DNA of 38,526 nt from Desulfosporosinus sp. OT (GTDB lineage Bacteria > Bacillota > Desulfitobacteriia > Desulfitobacteriales > Desulfitobacteriaceae): NCBI RefSeq assembly GCF_000224515.1, contig NZ_AGAF01000250.1, positions 1-38,526 of the forward strand, given 5' to 3'. Under the pieces are notes generated by a model. That model did not search any database and was not told the DNA's origin. It saw nothing but the letters and a program-made list of their open reading frames with translations. The translations under genes and the position numbers were made by a program. Positions within the stretch are counted from its first letter, which is position 1, and each line of letters starts with the position of its first letter. Shown here one piece after another: positions 1-9,316 of the stretch.

Positions 1-634
<634 letters not shown>

Positions 635-672
635 CTAGTTGTTAACTCATTCACTTATCGCCTTATATAAAA

Positions 673-1605
673 TTAACCTGCGAAATATGTTGTCATTTGT
701 GGAACAACTTGTTTCTTACGGGAAAGAACGCCTGGAAGTGCAACGCTGCCATTAACGATTTCTTTGCCGAATGCTTTAGCTACTTCTTCTGGGTTGTCAC
801 CTTTAACGATCAACTCTGTGTAATCTGTTAAAATATCGGTGACCATCAAGCAGAGATATTTCATTTCTTGAGCTACACGATGTGCTTCAATGGCTGCTGT
901 TAAGTTTGCTCGAACGTCTTCAAATCCATCCATACCCATTAAGCTAACTTGACCGACGCCGACTTTGTGAGGTCCCATGGTGAAGGCTTTGAGGTCTTCT
1001 TCAATCATGCTTTGAGGAGTACGATCGGCAATGTTGGAAGAAGCTTTAAACATTTCAATGCCCCAAGCCTTAGGTTCAACTCCGGCGATAGCAGCGAGCT
1101 CAGCAGCAATCGTCTTATCCAGCTCAGTGCAGGTCGGAGATTTGAAAATAACGGTATCGGAAAGGATTGCTGCGAGTAAAATCCCAGCAATAGCTTTTTC
1201 AGGAACTAAACCAGCTTCCTTGAAAGCTTCAGCTACGATCGTACAGGTGGAACCAACTGGTTCGATGCGAACATATAGAGGTTCTGATGTTTGAAATCCA
1301 CCGACTTTGTGATGGTCAACAATTTGCACGAGTTGAGCTTGATCTGCACCAGCAACAGCTTGACCATACTCATTGTGGTCGACGAGGATCAATTTTTGTT
1401 TAGCTTCTACAGACTCTAATACTTCAGGAATAGCTACTCCATAATAATTGAGGACATACTCAGTTTCTTTATTGAGTTTGCCAGCTGAGCAAGGAACAAC
1501 ATTAGCAGTTCCCGTTAATTCTTTTAACTTAGCTAAAGCAATCGCTGAGCAAACGGAATCTGTATCTGGGCTTTTGTGTCCTACAATGTAAATTTTATCT
1601 GACAT
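673..1605 (-). CDS. ppaC: Manganese-dependent inorganic pyrophosphatase (family II)
   Basis: Hydrolyses cytoplasmic pyrophosphate to phosphate, pulling biosynthetic reactions forward. It is a DHH-family phosphoesterase of about 310 residues, the usual length without CBS domains. Visible metal-binding motifs are GHKSPDTDS near the N-terminus, VDHNE around residue 75, and DHHKVG around residue 98. The C-terminal DHHA2 domain ends with the substrate-binding SRKKQVVPQ segment. The ATG at 1605 is preferred over an in-frame GTG at 1614 because AGGTG sits 6 bases ahead of it. The gene follows pcrA on the same strand, separated by a terminator-like hairpin. Confidence 0.95.
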   Translation of the reverse strand: MSDKIYIVGHKSPDTDSVCSAIALAKLKELTGTANVVPCSAGKLNKETEYVLNYYGVAIPEVLESVEAKQKLILVDHNEYGQAVAGADQAQLVQIVDHHKVGGFQTSEPLYVRIEPVGSTCTIVAEAFKEAGLVPEKAIAGILLAAILSDTVIFKSPTCTELDKTIAAELAAIAGVEPKAWGIEMFKASSNIADRTPQSMIEEDLKAFTMGPHKVGVGQVSLMGMDGFEDVRANLTAAIEAHRVAQEMKYLCLMVTDILTDYTELIVKGDNPEEVAKAFGKEIVNGSVALPGVLSRKKQVVPQMTTYFAG

Positions 1606-1660
1606 ATTTAACACCTAAACCTTTCTTCTTCAAATTTTTTTGAATTGCACCGTGGATATA

Positions 1661-1686
1661 GAAAACTTGGCCGGCGCCGAGCCAAG
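1661..1686 (-). terminator. Hairpin after pcrA
   Basis: On the minus strand CTTGGC pairs with GCCAAG, with an inner CGGC/GCCG extension, and is followed by TTTTC. It lies just after the pcrA stop and before ppaC, so it could end or weaken read-through from pcrA. Confidence 0.55.
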
Positions 1687-1709
1687 CGAAGGCGTCACTC
1701 TAGTTGCAC

Positions 1710-3974
1710 TTACAGTTTCGTTAACTTGGCATATTCAGCCATAAGTTTTTTGATTCCACTGTCAAAAACAATCGTCAGTTCCGCCTGATTTCCCTCTCCC
1801 TTAATGGAGACAATAATCCCTCGACCAAACGTCGCATGTTCCACTTTTTCTCCTACCTGATGCGCCTCACCTCCTTTAATAACTAGAGTACTGCCAAAGT
1901 CCTTTTCCCACGATCCTGAACCCAAGGGAATCTTACGATCTGATACACCGTTACGTAGCGGTTTCGATGCAATACTGGGACGACGCTTCGGTGGATCAAG
2001 TGGGTCTATGTCCGTCATTAAATCCGACGGAATCTCCATCAAAAAGCGAGAAGGCTGATTGTATTGCCTCTTGCCATAGAGCATCCGCATTTCTGTATTA
2101 CACAGGTATAGTTTCTCTCTCGCGCGAGTGATGGCGACATAACAAAGTCGGCGTTCCTCTTCTAAAACAACCGGTTCCATCAAGGAGCGGCTACTGGGGA
2201 AAATTCCATCTTCCATCCCTACTACGAAAACGACTGGGAATTCTAAACCCTTTGCACTATGCATCGTCATTAACGCTACAGCTTCTTCTGCTTGATCTAA
2301 TTCGTCAATATCAGCAACCAAAGAAACTTGTTCCAGGAATCCACTCAAGCCTGATACGGTCTCATCTTCTTCAACACCATCATTCAAGGCATTTTGCGCG
2401 GCTTGAGCAGCTTTCGCATCATACTCAGCCGTTACTGAGAGAAACTCCAGCAAGTTTTCCAGACGAGTCTCAGCTTCGGGCGTGTTTTCTGCCTCAAGGA
2501 TCGCTTTGTACCCAGTCTTGTTCAGAATCTCTTCCACTAAGGCCGATACACTCGACTCACGAGCAATGTTCTGCATGCCCTGCATCAGTTGGGCAAACGC
2601 GATTAATGGTTTCTTAGCGCGTGTCGATAATTCGGGAATATACTCTGCTTCTAAAATAGCGTCTAGTACAGGCATTCCTTGTTCATTGGCATATTCTAAT
2701 ACCTTTTGCAGGCTGCTTTCCCCGAGGCCACGCTTAGGCACATTGAGCACACGAGCAAAACTCACTTGATCCGCCGGATTATACAAGACTCTTAGATAGG
2801 CTAAGATGTCCTTGATTTCCATACGCTGATAAAATTTCAGCCCTGAAAAAATACGATACGGCATAGTATCCTTCATCAAACGCTCTTCTAAAGCCCTCGA
2901 CTGGGCATTCGTCCGATAAAGGATGGCGAAATCATTAAAAGGTCGACCTTCTAGCTCATGTAAACGTCTAATTCGATTAGCGACATAGGCTGCTTCATCT
3001 CGCTCATCAGACCCTACATAACAGACAACTGCCTGCCCTTCTGAGTTTTCTGTCCAAAGGGACTTTTCTTTACGAGATTCGTTATTCTTAACCACGGAGT
3101 TGGCAGCTTCGAGAATCTTTTGCGTCGAACGATAATTTTGTTCGAGTTTGATGACTCTCGCCTCCGGATAATCCCGCTCAAAATCGAGAATATTTTGGAT
3201 ATCCGCCCCGCGCCATCCATAGACCGATTGATCATCATCGCCAACGACACAGAGATTCCGATATTCACTGGCCAAAAGTTTGATCAGCATATACTGAGCA
3301 TGATTCGTATCTTGATACTCATCCACCATAATATAGCGGAATTTATCTTGGTAATACCGATAGACATGATCGCTTTGCTGAAATAGCTGAACCGTGAGCA
3401 TGATTATATCGTCAAAATCAAGAGCATTATTGCTCTTAAGCTTCTTCTGATACGTTTTGTAGATGTCAACGACTTTTTGCTGAAAATAATCTGTTGCTTT
3501 ATAGGAAAACTCATCAGGGTCTTGAAGTTTGTTTTTGGCATCACTAATGACTGCCGCCACACTGCGCACTGGGAATTTCTTTTCATCATAATTGTGTTCT
3601 TTTAAACATGCTTTGAGTAGAGACTGTTGGTCCCCTGTATCATAAATAACAAAATTCCGGTTATACCCTGACAAATTATCAATTTCGCGTCGTAGAATGC
3701 GGACACAAGCTGAGTGAAAGGTGGTAACCCATAATCCGTTTCCCTCACTGCCTACGAGTGTCGTCACCCGCTCCCGCATCTCTTTGGCCGCTTTGTTCGT
3801 GAACGTAATCGCTAATATAGCACTGGGTTCAATTCCCTGAGCAATTAAATGGGCAATTCTATAGGTAAGCACACGAGTCTTCCCCGACCCTGCACCCGCA
3901 AGAATTAGAAGTGGACCCTCTTTATGCTCAGCAGCCTCGCGTTGCACTGGATTCAAATCGTCCAACCGATACAT
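1710..3974 (-). CDS. pcrA: ATP-dependent DNA helicase PcrA (UvrD/Rep superfamily 1)
   Basis: A 3'-5' helicase for repair, removal of protein roadblocks and rolling-circle replication. All SF1A motifs are present in order: Walker A AGAGSGKT (about residue 30), motif II VDEYQDT, motif III GDDDQSVYGWRGAD, motif IV LEQNYRST, motif V TMHSAKGLEF and motif VI YVAITRA. The C-terminal tail (EKVEHATFGRG...) is the Tudor-like domain typical of PcrA, which contacts RNA polymerase. Length of about 754 residues is normal. The ATG at 3974 is chosen because GAGGTGG is 7 bases upstream; the in-frame GTG at 3980 lies too close to that site. Confidence 0.97.
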   Translation of the reverse strand: MYRLDDLNPVQREAAEHKEGPLLILAGAGSGKTRVLTYRIAHLIAQGIEPSAILAITFTNKAAKEMRERVTTLVGSEGNGLWVTTFHSACVRILRREIDNLSGYNRNFVIYDTGDQQSLLKACLKEHNYDEKKFPVRSVAAVISDAKNKLQDPDEFSYKATDYFQQKVVDIYKTYQKKLKSNNALDFDDIIMLTVQLFQQSDHVYRYYQDKFRYIMVDEYQDTNHAQYMLIKLLASEYRNLCVVGDDDQSVYGWRGADIQNILDFERDYPEARVIKLEQNYRSTQKILEAANSVVKNNESRKEKSLWTENSEGQAVVCYVGSDERDEAAYVANRIRRLHELEGRPFNDFAILYRTNAQSRALEERLMKDTMPYRIFSGLKFYQRMEIKDILAYLRVLYNPADQVSFARVLNVPKRGLGESSLQKVLEYANEQGMPVLDAILEAEYIPELSTRAKKPLIAFAQLMQGMQNIARESSVSALVEEILNKTGYKAILEAENTPEAETRLENLLEFLSVTAEYDAKAAQAAQNALNDGVEEDETVSGLSGFLEQVSLVADIDELDQAEEAVALMTMHSAKGLEFPVVFVVGMEDGIFPSSRSLMEPVVLEEERRLCYVAITRAREKLYLCNTEMRMLYGKRQYNQPSRFLMEIPSDLMTDIDPLDPPKRRPSIASKPLRNGVSDRKIPLGSGSWEKDFGSTLVIKGGEAHQVGEKVEHATFGRGIIVSIKGEGNQAELTIVFDSGIKKLMAEYAKLTKL

Positions 3975-4068
3975 TACCACTCCACCTCACTTCTTGTACA
4001 TATTATAACATACCTGTACGCTCCACTGTTGCTATGACTGGTATATGAAAAATTTATGGCTGGAAATG

Positions 4069-4096
4069 AAATAGAGCAGCCTAGGCCGCTCTATTT
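4069..4096. terminator. Near-palindromic hairpin, probable bidirectional terminator
   Basis: AAATAGAGC (4069-4077) pairs perfectly with GCTCTATTT (4088-4096), and the centre CCTAGG is itself palindromic. It lies between the end of the activator gene and the start of pcrA, where the methyl-transfer transcript should end. Confidence 0.6.
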
Positions 4097-4169
4097 AAAT
4101 AATTCGCCATATATAAACCCGACAAGTATTGATTTTCTCGGTAAAAAATAACGCTACCAACCGTCAACC

Positions 4170-4285
4170 ACTTCGTTCTGTCCAGATTCCTTCATTCGGT
4201 TTTACAATACCTTAAAGCGTTTTTCACGTTAGTTTCCCCCAAGAATTTCTCCACCCCAGGAACCAGATCATCCAGAGTTGCTCTC
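4170..4285 (-). pseudogene. Decayed internal fragment of asparaginyl-tRNA synthetase
   Basis: About 115 bases align with the intact asnS of this window at about 12715-12830. Shared blocks include TTCCTTCATTCGGTTTT, CAATACCT, TTTCCCCCAA and CCCCAGGAAC. The matching asnS segment encodes the [18 protein letters not shown] region. In the fragment small indels break the frame, so only scraps such as DLVPGV remain readable. No other part of asnS is visible here. The remaining gene-free stretch 3975-4338 holds only this fragment and the hairpin at 4069-4096. The fragment suggests a past duplication of asnS sequence or loss of a second copy. Confidence 0.75.
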
Positions 4286-4338
4286 CTATTATACACTGTT
4301 TGTCGAAAATTCGCAAGCCAAATAGCTACCCTTTTGGG

Positions 4339-6174
4339 TTAACCCATTCTCTTAAAATCGAGTCCCTTAATAAATTGTGCTTGGAATTCTTTGTTAGTGG
4401 AAAGCTCAATATGCTCTGCCTGTTTAGCCAAGAAATCTGCCCGTCCTCTCTCTTCTATGGAAAGTAAGGCCAGCTTCGCCCCGTCACCCGCGGCGTTCCC
4501 AATCGTCGTGATTTTCTCCATCGGTAGAGCTGGTAACAATCCAATGCCTAGGGCGCTTTCCTTCCTAATATAATTGCCAAACGCTCCCGCTAAAAGTACC
4601 CGATCAATTTCTTGGGGAGTGATTCCCATTTCCTCTACGAGAATCATAATTCCTGCAATAATTGCGCCTTTGGCGAGTTGCATTTCTCTGATATCCTTTT
4701 GGGAGAGCACGATATCCTCACCTGAAGCCGAATCCTTACCCCACACAAGCACGAACTCACTTGCCCGCTCAGCTTTCCGCAATCGTTCGCGTATTGAGGT
4801 GGGTAACTTTTCTTGTTGGGCGGGTTCGTGGATAAACCGGCCTGTAGGGCTAATAACCCCAGCCTTAGAGATTTCCGCAATTGCATCAATCAGACCAGAA
4901 CCACAAATCCCGCGTGCCTTTTTCCCGGCGATGACATCCAATTCGACATCCTCAGTGAGGCGGACACCTTCGATAGCACCCTCTGCCGCTCGCATGCCGT
5001 ATTTGATCTCCGCTCCTTCAAAGGCAGGACCAGCAGCCGTCGAACAGGTGAGAATTCGATCTCTACCGCTCAGAATAATTTCCCCGTTTGTTCCGATATC
5101 CACGATAAGACTAATCCCTGGTAAGCGATCCACTTCTGCTGCTAACATGACTCCCACAGTGTCCGAACCGACATAACCCGCAACATTAGGGAGGATGACC
5201 ACAGTTCCTGTTTCTAAAATATTCAGCCCTATCTCGTTCGCTTTGACTTCCACGGATTGCCGATAGACCGGGACAAAAGGCGCTGGTGCTAAATAAGTCG
5301 GATCAATTCCCAGGAATAAATGAGCCATTGTTGTGTTGCCCACGACCGCTGCCTGATAAATTTCTTCATAACCAATTCCATGTTCTTGACCCAAGCGAGC
5401 AATGATTTCATTCAGTCCACCGACCACCTTCCCTTGCAACTCGCGCAACTGATCAGTTCCACGTGAAGCGTAGGTAATTCGGGAAATCACATCCGCACCG
5501 AAGGCTTGCTGAGGATTTGTCACGGCTCCACTGGTTACAACCGTTCCTTTGTTCAGGTCCATGAGATAGACTACCACAGTGGTTGTTCCAACGTCGATTG
5601 CCACACCAAAGCAGCGCCCAGAGGTATCCCCCGGCTCCACCGCTAATAGTTTGTTCCCATCCAACACTGCCGTAACCTGAAAATCTCCCAGACGGAATAC
5701 CTTCGGCAAGGAAGCTGCCACCGTGCGGTTAAACTGAATTCCTGCAACGGGCAATGCCGCCATTAGCCGATCCCAATCCGGAGTCTGATCCTCTACGCTG
5801 GGCTTAGACAATGTTAAGGGAAACTTCCGCACACTTGGTGCTGCCATGATCTGCAGCTTTCCAATAAAGTCCGTCTTTCGTTGATAAACATCTTGCTGTT
5901 CGTGCACTCTCACACTCATGTCCTGTACACAAAGATGTTGGCAGGCCAAAACCCAACCAGTGGCTAATTCAGAAGCACTGAGCGATCTCTTTTCTATCTC
6001 CGTATTCTCAAAAGGAGTTTCAGTGGAAATTTGGACTTTACATTTGCCACAAGTTCCCTTCCCTCCACATGTACTTTCCACTTGCACACCCGCCTCCACG
6101 GCAGCTTGCAGAATCGAAGTCCCAACGGGAATCCGGATAACTTTTTCCGATGGCAGAAACGTGATCTTAATCAT
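4339..6174 (-). CDS. Corrinoid protein reductive activator (2Fe-2S ferredoxin + ASKHA/DUF4445)
   Basis: Proteins of this family (RACo, RamA-like, O-demethylase component C) use ATP to drive one-electron reduction of inactive Co(II) corrinoid back to Co(I). The N-terminus is a plant-type 2Fe-2S ferredoxin with Cys36, 42, 45 and 78. A linker precedes a DUF4445 ASKHA domain with phosphate motifs AIDVGTTTV and LIVDIGTNGE and the adenosine motif LLAGAFGN. The start is the ATG at 6174, with AAAGGAGTG 8 bases ahead; an upstream in-frame ATG at 6201 lacks a suitable site. Length is 611 residues. It follows the DUF1638 gene by 36 bases and probably serves the two corrinoid proteins upstream. Confidence 0.9.
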   Translation of the reverse strand: MIKITFLPSEKVIRIPVGTSILQAAVEAGVQVESTCGGKGTCGKCKVQISTETPFENTEIEKRSLSASELATGWVLACQHLCVQDMSVRVHEQQDVYQRKTDFIGKLQIMAAPSVRKFPLTLSKPSVEDQTPDWDRLMAALPVAGIQFNRTVAASLPKVFRLGDFQVTAVLDGNKLLAVEPGDTSGRCFGVAIDVGTTTVVVYLMDLNKGTVVTSGAVTNPQQAFGADVISRITYASRGTDQLRELQGKVVGGLNEIIARLGQEHGIGYEEIYQAAVVGNTTMAHLFLGIDPTYLAPAPFVPVYRQSVEVKANEIGLNILETGTVVILPNVAGYVGSDTVGVMLAAEVDRLPGISLIVDIGTNGEIILSGRDRILTCSTAAGPAFEGAEIKYGMRAAEGAIEGVRLTEDVELDVIAGKKARGICGSGLIDAIAEISKAGVISPTGRFIHEPAQQEKLPTSIRERLRKAERASEFVLVWGKDSASGEDIVLSQKDIREMQLAKGAIIAGIMILVEEMGITPQEIDRVLLAGAFGNYIRKESALGIGLLPALPMEKITTIGNAAGDGAKLALLSIEERGRADFLAKQAEHIELSTNKEFQAQFIKGLDFKRMG

Positions 6175-6210
6175 TTCTAACACTCCTTTGGATAATAGCA
6201 AATGTCCTGT

Positions 6211-6864
6211 TTACGCTTCATAGTTAATGTGTAAGGGTACTCCTGGCGGAACTATGAGAAAGTCTTCATCCCATTCTTCCTTAAATGCCTTGGTGATGAG
6301 CCGTAAAGTACCAGGAACAATCCCTTGTTTAAGGTTTAATTTCCCAGCCCACTCCGCCGTCTTATTCATTACTGACTTCAGGTCATAACTCCCCGTATCA
6401 ATGAAATTGAGATTGGAATAATGCGCAAACATGGCCCGAAAAATCCGCAACGATTTAGCCTCACCGTATTTCTTTAGGCACTGTTCGTACTCCCAGTAGA
6501 TATTTTTTTCATACCGTAACCAACCATCTGTTAAATAAAAGGCCGGAGTCTCTCGACTAAAGGCCAGACGAGTCTGGTTTCCTCCAAGCAGTAAGGATAT
6601 ACAATCTTCAACTTTGGGCACCACTAAGCGGGCTTGTGCCGCAATAAGACCTTCGATGCTATTACCACAATAGCCAAACAACAGAAGAATATTCTCCACA
6701 CCACTAATTTGGTCGATTTCTTGTTGTATTCTTTCCTTTAACTGAGCGGGAAAATTATGCAAGCCGGATTCAACCCACACCATCGGGAAAGGCTCAGATA
6801 AGGTATCGTAGACAGCTTTAAGTTCATCCTCAATCGTTCGACAAGCTATGGCAACGGTTTTCAA
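6211..6864 (-). CDS. DUF1638 family protein
   Basis: DUF1638 proteins recur beside corrinoid methyltransferase genes, but I know of no biochemical role. The 217-residue product begins KTVAIACRTIEDEL and contains LLFGYCGNS near residue 70, CISLLLGG near residue 95 and an aromatic-rich middle. Cysteines at about residues 8, 73 and 94 could bind a metal or corrinoid, but this is a guess. The likely start is a TTG at 6864, preceded by GAGGTG; an earlier in-frame TTG at 6888 has poorer spacing. It is the first gene of a pair with the activator and lies 344 bases past the corrinoid protein gene, across a hairpin. Confidence 0.75.
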   Translation of the reverse strand: MKTVAIACRTIEDELKAVYDTLSEPFPMVWVESGLHNFPAQLKERIQQEIDQISGVENILLLFGYCGNSIEGLIAAQARLVVPKVEDCISLLLGGNQTRLAFSRETPAFYLTDGWLRYEKNIYWEYEQCLKKYGEAKSLRIFRAMFAHYSNLNFIDTGSYDLKSVMNKTAEWAGKLNLKQGIVPGTLRLITKAFKEEWDEDFLIVPPGVPLHINYEA

Positions 6865-7208
6865 GACAAACACCTCGTTTCTTATCAAGATGACAGCTAA
6901 GGATATATTTTGAACATTTTTACTTGACTAAAAGCGTAATCTTTCCAATACTGCCAAAGACAGTGAAGGCAAAGGACATCAGGAATACAACTGCTCCAGT
7001 ATCTCCCTTGAGCTGCTCAAGCATTAATGTTCATTGTGCATTAACTCCATTCTAATAGCATTTAGTTTGCAGCGCAATTTGCTCAAATGGAACTATCATC
7101 ATGAAGTAATTACAAATTAATAATGAGTAGAGACCTATCAAGGCCTCTACTCTTCATAAGTTAACTCTCTGCGTTTTCTATTAATTATTTGCTCAGGCGC
7201 ACATGCTC
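6865..7208. other. Gene-poor interval in the methyl-transfer locus
   Basis: Holds the hairpin at 7125-7152 and a 34-codon minus-strand frame (6920-7024). That frame has a hydrophobic segment but no ribosome binding site and has a stop just upstream; it could be the tail of a lost membrane protein. Nothing else is recognisable. Confidence 0.5.
7125..7152. terminator. Hairpin after corrinoid protein gene
   Basis: GAGTAGAG (7125-7132) pairs with CTCTACTC (7145-7152), with a further CC/GG pairing inside. There is no strong T-run on either side, so it may be a processing or stabilising stem rather than a clean terminator. It follows the 7209 gene on the minus strand. Confidence 0.45.
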
Positions 7209-7829
7209 CTATGCAAAAATCTCATCTGCAATCTTCACGCCATCCGTTGCAGCTTGGGCACTGTAATCTGCTCCGACATAGTCTTTAACAACCTGGTCAA
7301 TATAGTTACCGCCGATAAGAACCTTCGTCGTTAAACCAGCTGCTCGAATCCCCTCAATTATTTCTTTCATAGATTCTTGGCAACCAGTCAAAAGGACACT
7401 CATCCCAACCAATGGGGCCTTGGATTCTTTGATGGCTTCGATAAATTTCTCCTTTGAAACATCGACGCCCAAGTCAATGACGTTATAACCAGACCCTTTG
7501 AGGAGCATCACGACAATGTTCTTACCTAGATCATGGATATCTCCTTTGACCGTGCCCATGACAATATTTCCTTTGTACTCAGCATTACTTCCGCTCAAAA
7601 GAGGCTCTAAAATAACCATCGAATCCTGCATAATTTCGCCGCACATTATTAGCTCCCCTAAGAAATACTCACCAGTTTCAAACTTACCACCAGCCTCAGC
7701 CATACCTTGCTGTAATGAATTTACAATTTCCAAAGGAGAAACACCGCTGTCTAACCGCTCTTTAATCAAATCAGCCACTTGCTGTTCTTCAAGTTCAGCA
7801 ATCGCAATAGATAAAGCATCTGTAAGCAT
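7209..7829 (-). CDS. Corrinoid (cobalamin-binding) methyl-carrier protein
   Basis: Carries the methyl group on cobalt between two methyltransferases. It has the two-domain MtaC/MtbC/OdmA architecture: an N-terminal four-helix cap (residues 1-85) and a Rossmann B12-binding domain. Asp97-Ile-His99-Asp-Leu-Gly102 forms the DxHxxG motif whose histidine is the lower cobalt ligand; SVLLTG and IGGNYI follow, as expected. Length of 206 residues is typical. The start has GAGGAG upstream. It is the last gene of the operon that includes the UroD-type and pterin-binding methyltransferases, so it is the most likely carrier for both. Confidence 0.93.
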   Translation of the reverse strand: MLTDALSIAIAELEEQQVADLIKERLDSGVSPLEIVNSLQQGMAEAGGKFETGEYFLGELIMCGEIMQDSMVILEPLLSGSNAEYKGNIVMGTVKGDIHDLGKNIVVMLLKGSGYNVIDLGVDVSKEKFIEAIKESKAPLVGMSVLLTGCQESMKEIIEGIRAAGLTTKVLIGGNYIDQVVKDYVGADYSAQAATDGVKIADEIFA

Positions 7830-7890
7830 AATTTACTTCACTCCTCTTCGATGTTGCCTCTAAGCTCTAAATTCGTCTATAATTCTTACT

Positions 7891-8061
7891 CTAGCGCTGC
7901 GCCCAAAACCAAATAAAGTTATAAGCAAAATCATCGAGCTTTTCCCATTCTTTTTTGGCTATTTCTTCATTACCAGGAAATTCTCCGATTTCTTCAACTT
8001 TTACTTTCCATGGCAAACACACACCAGGATCAGGATTTAATAATTTTTCTTTCTCAGACAT
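7891..8061 (-). CDS. 56-residue protein in the methyltransferase operon
   Basis: A small gene reading from ATG at 8061 to TAG at 7891, with a near-perfect AGGAGGGG ribosome binding site. It begins 15 bases after the upstream methyltransferase gene and ends 61 bases before the corrinoid protein gene. The acidic product starts MSEKEKLLNPDPGVCLPWKV and ends in an aromatic tail, FAYNFIWFWAQR, with one cysteine and no signal peptide. I do not recognise a family. Position and translation signals suggest a real gene, perhaps a small subunit or chaperone of the methyltransferase; a truncated relic of a larger gene is the alternative. Confidence 0.7.
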   Translation of the reverse strand: MSEKEKLLNPDPGVCLPWKVKVEEIGEFPGNEEIAKKEWEKLDDFAYNFIWFWAQR

Positions 8062-8076
8062 GAAATACCCCTCCTT

Positions 8077-9249
8077 TTAATAAACGCCATATTCTCTTGC
8101 AGCTTCGATCATCGCAAGCGCATTTTCCTTCTTAGCGTCGCCCATGACAACTCCACCGGTATCCAAGATAAATCCACCATCACAGGCTAATTCATCGAAA
8201 GTTCTCTTAACATGTTCCTTAACTTTTTCTGGAGTACCATACGTTAACAGGGTTGTAGGTACGCCGCCCTGGAGACAGAATCGACCTCCCAGGATTTCCT
8301 TTGCTTTTTTAGGATCCGTCGTATCAATTTGAAAAATAATACTTTTATCCGGCAATTCCGCAATTTTTTCAAGATACGGGGTCCAGTCCCCTTCAGCATA
8401 AAACAACATTCTCTTCCCTTTAGCCCACATACCTTCGATCGTCGCTTTCAAGGATGGCCAGTAGAAGGTATCCCATTGTTTAGGATTAAGGAACGGATAC
8501 GCTCCACGATGAAGGGGCGCAAAGCAAGGGAAACGCGTATCTGCTCCAGCTCCTGCCAGACTGCAATTGACATTATGGGGAGTAATGGCGTCGCACGCAG
8601 CTAAGACTTTGTCTGGTCGACGGCGAAGGTCTAACAGTACCCCTTTCATTCCCCGTAAGGCATCACCCAAAGTGTCAAAGGGTGCTTTCGTAAACCCTGT
8701 CCCTTGTCCAACGATCCCATGCTCCACCGTCCATTTAGCCCAGGCCGCACCCATGATCCCTCCTTGCATAGCAAAGGCTGCTGCTCCTTTGATTAAAGCT
8801 ATAGTGGATCGATAGGAACCAGGATTTTCTAGTTCGGTGCTGATGTTCGGTAAATAGTGATTAACAAGCCATTCCGTCGGACTGGCAATAAACTCATCGT
8901 AGTCGTCTGCTTTCATATATTCCTGCTCATTAAATTGAAAGGTCGAATTTTCATCTACGCCCATGCCCGGGAACTTATATAACTTAGAACCCAGCGCATC
9001 AAACATTGGCGGCCACCAGAGTGAAGGACCGCCCTTGAAAATATCGAAATCTAAGCCCGGCAACATTTCACTCACAATACGGTTACTTTTATCAAGATCA
9101 TAGTAGATCTCTTGGAGTGTGGTACCCGTATACTTAACAATCCATTCGCCAATTCCAAAGGCGACAGGCACCATGTCGGGCTTTCCACAATCCATGGCAG
9201 TCGTATAGCGCTCTAGTCTTTTTTGATAAAGCATTTCCTTTTCATTCAT
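8077..9249 (-). CDS. UroD-family corrinoid methyltransferase (methyltransferase I candidate)
   Basis: A 390-residue member of the uroporphyrinogen decarboxylase/MtaA/MtvB superfamily (COG0407). The family is a TIM barrel; in anaerobes such as acetogens and Desulfitobacterium it often demethylates methoxyaromatics or other methyl donors onto a corrinoid protein. Recognisable features are an N-terminal YTTAMDCGKPDMVPV, the tryptophan- and glycine-rich GGPSLWWPPMF, AEGDWTPYLEKI, and a C-terminal GGFILDTGGVV. It is not heme-pathway HemE, because context and motifs differ. The start is the ATG at 9249, with GGAGGGG 9 bases upstream; an in-frame ATG at 9276 overlaps that site. The donor cannot be read from sequence. 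Confidence 0.82.
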   Translation of the reverse strand: MNEKEMLYQKRLERYTTAMDCGKPDMVPVAFGIGEWIVKYTGTTLQEIYYDLDKSNRIVSEMLPGLDFDIFKGGPSLWWPPMFDALGSKLYKFPGMGVDENSTFQFNEQEYMKADDYDEFIASPTEWLVNHYLPNISTELENPGSYRSTIALIKGAAAFAMQGGIMGAAWAKWTVEHGIVGQGTGFTKAPFDTLGDALRGMKGVLLDLRRRPDKVLAACDAITPHNVNCSLAGAGADTRFPCFAPLHRGAYPFLNPKQWDTFYWPSLKATIEGMWAKGKRMLFYAEGDWTPYLEKIAELPDKSIIFQIDTTDPKKAKEILGGRFCLQGGVPTTLLTYGTPEKVKEHVKRTFDELACDGGFILDTGGVVMGDAKKENALAMIEAAREYGVY

Positions 9250-9316
9250 ACTGATTTTCCCCTCCAACGTTTTCAAATAGTTTTTAACATCAGCACTTAC
9301 ACAAGACCCAAGAACT

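Noticed and set aside
4574-5176. A 200-codon plus-strand open frame antisense to the activator gene
   Set aside because: It lies wholly within a well-supported gene, has no ribosome binding site and its Ser/Pro/Arg-rich composition is typical of a shadow frame.
6920-7024. A 34-codon minus-strand frame with a hydrophobic stretch
   Set aside because: No ribosome binding site and a stop directly upstream; at most the tail of a lost membrane protein, too short to identify.
8077-9249. HemE (uroporphyrinogen decarboxylase of heme synthesis)
   Set aside because: Operon context with corrinoid protein and methyltransferase II, and lack of the HemE N-terminal arginine motif, point to a methyltransferase.
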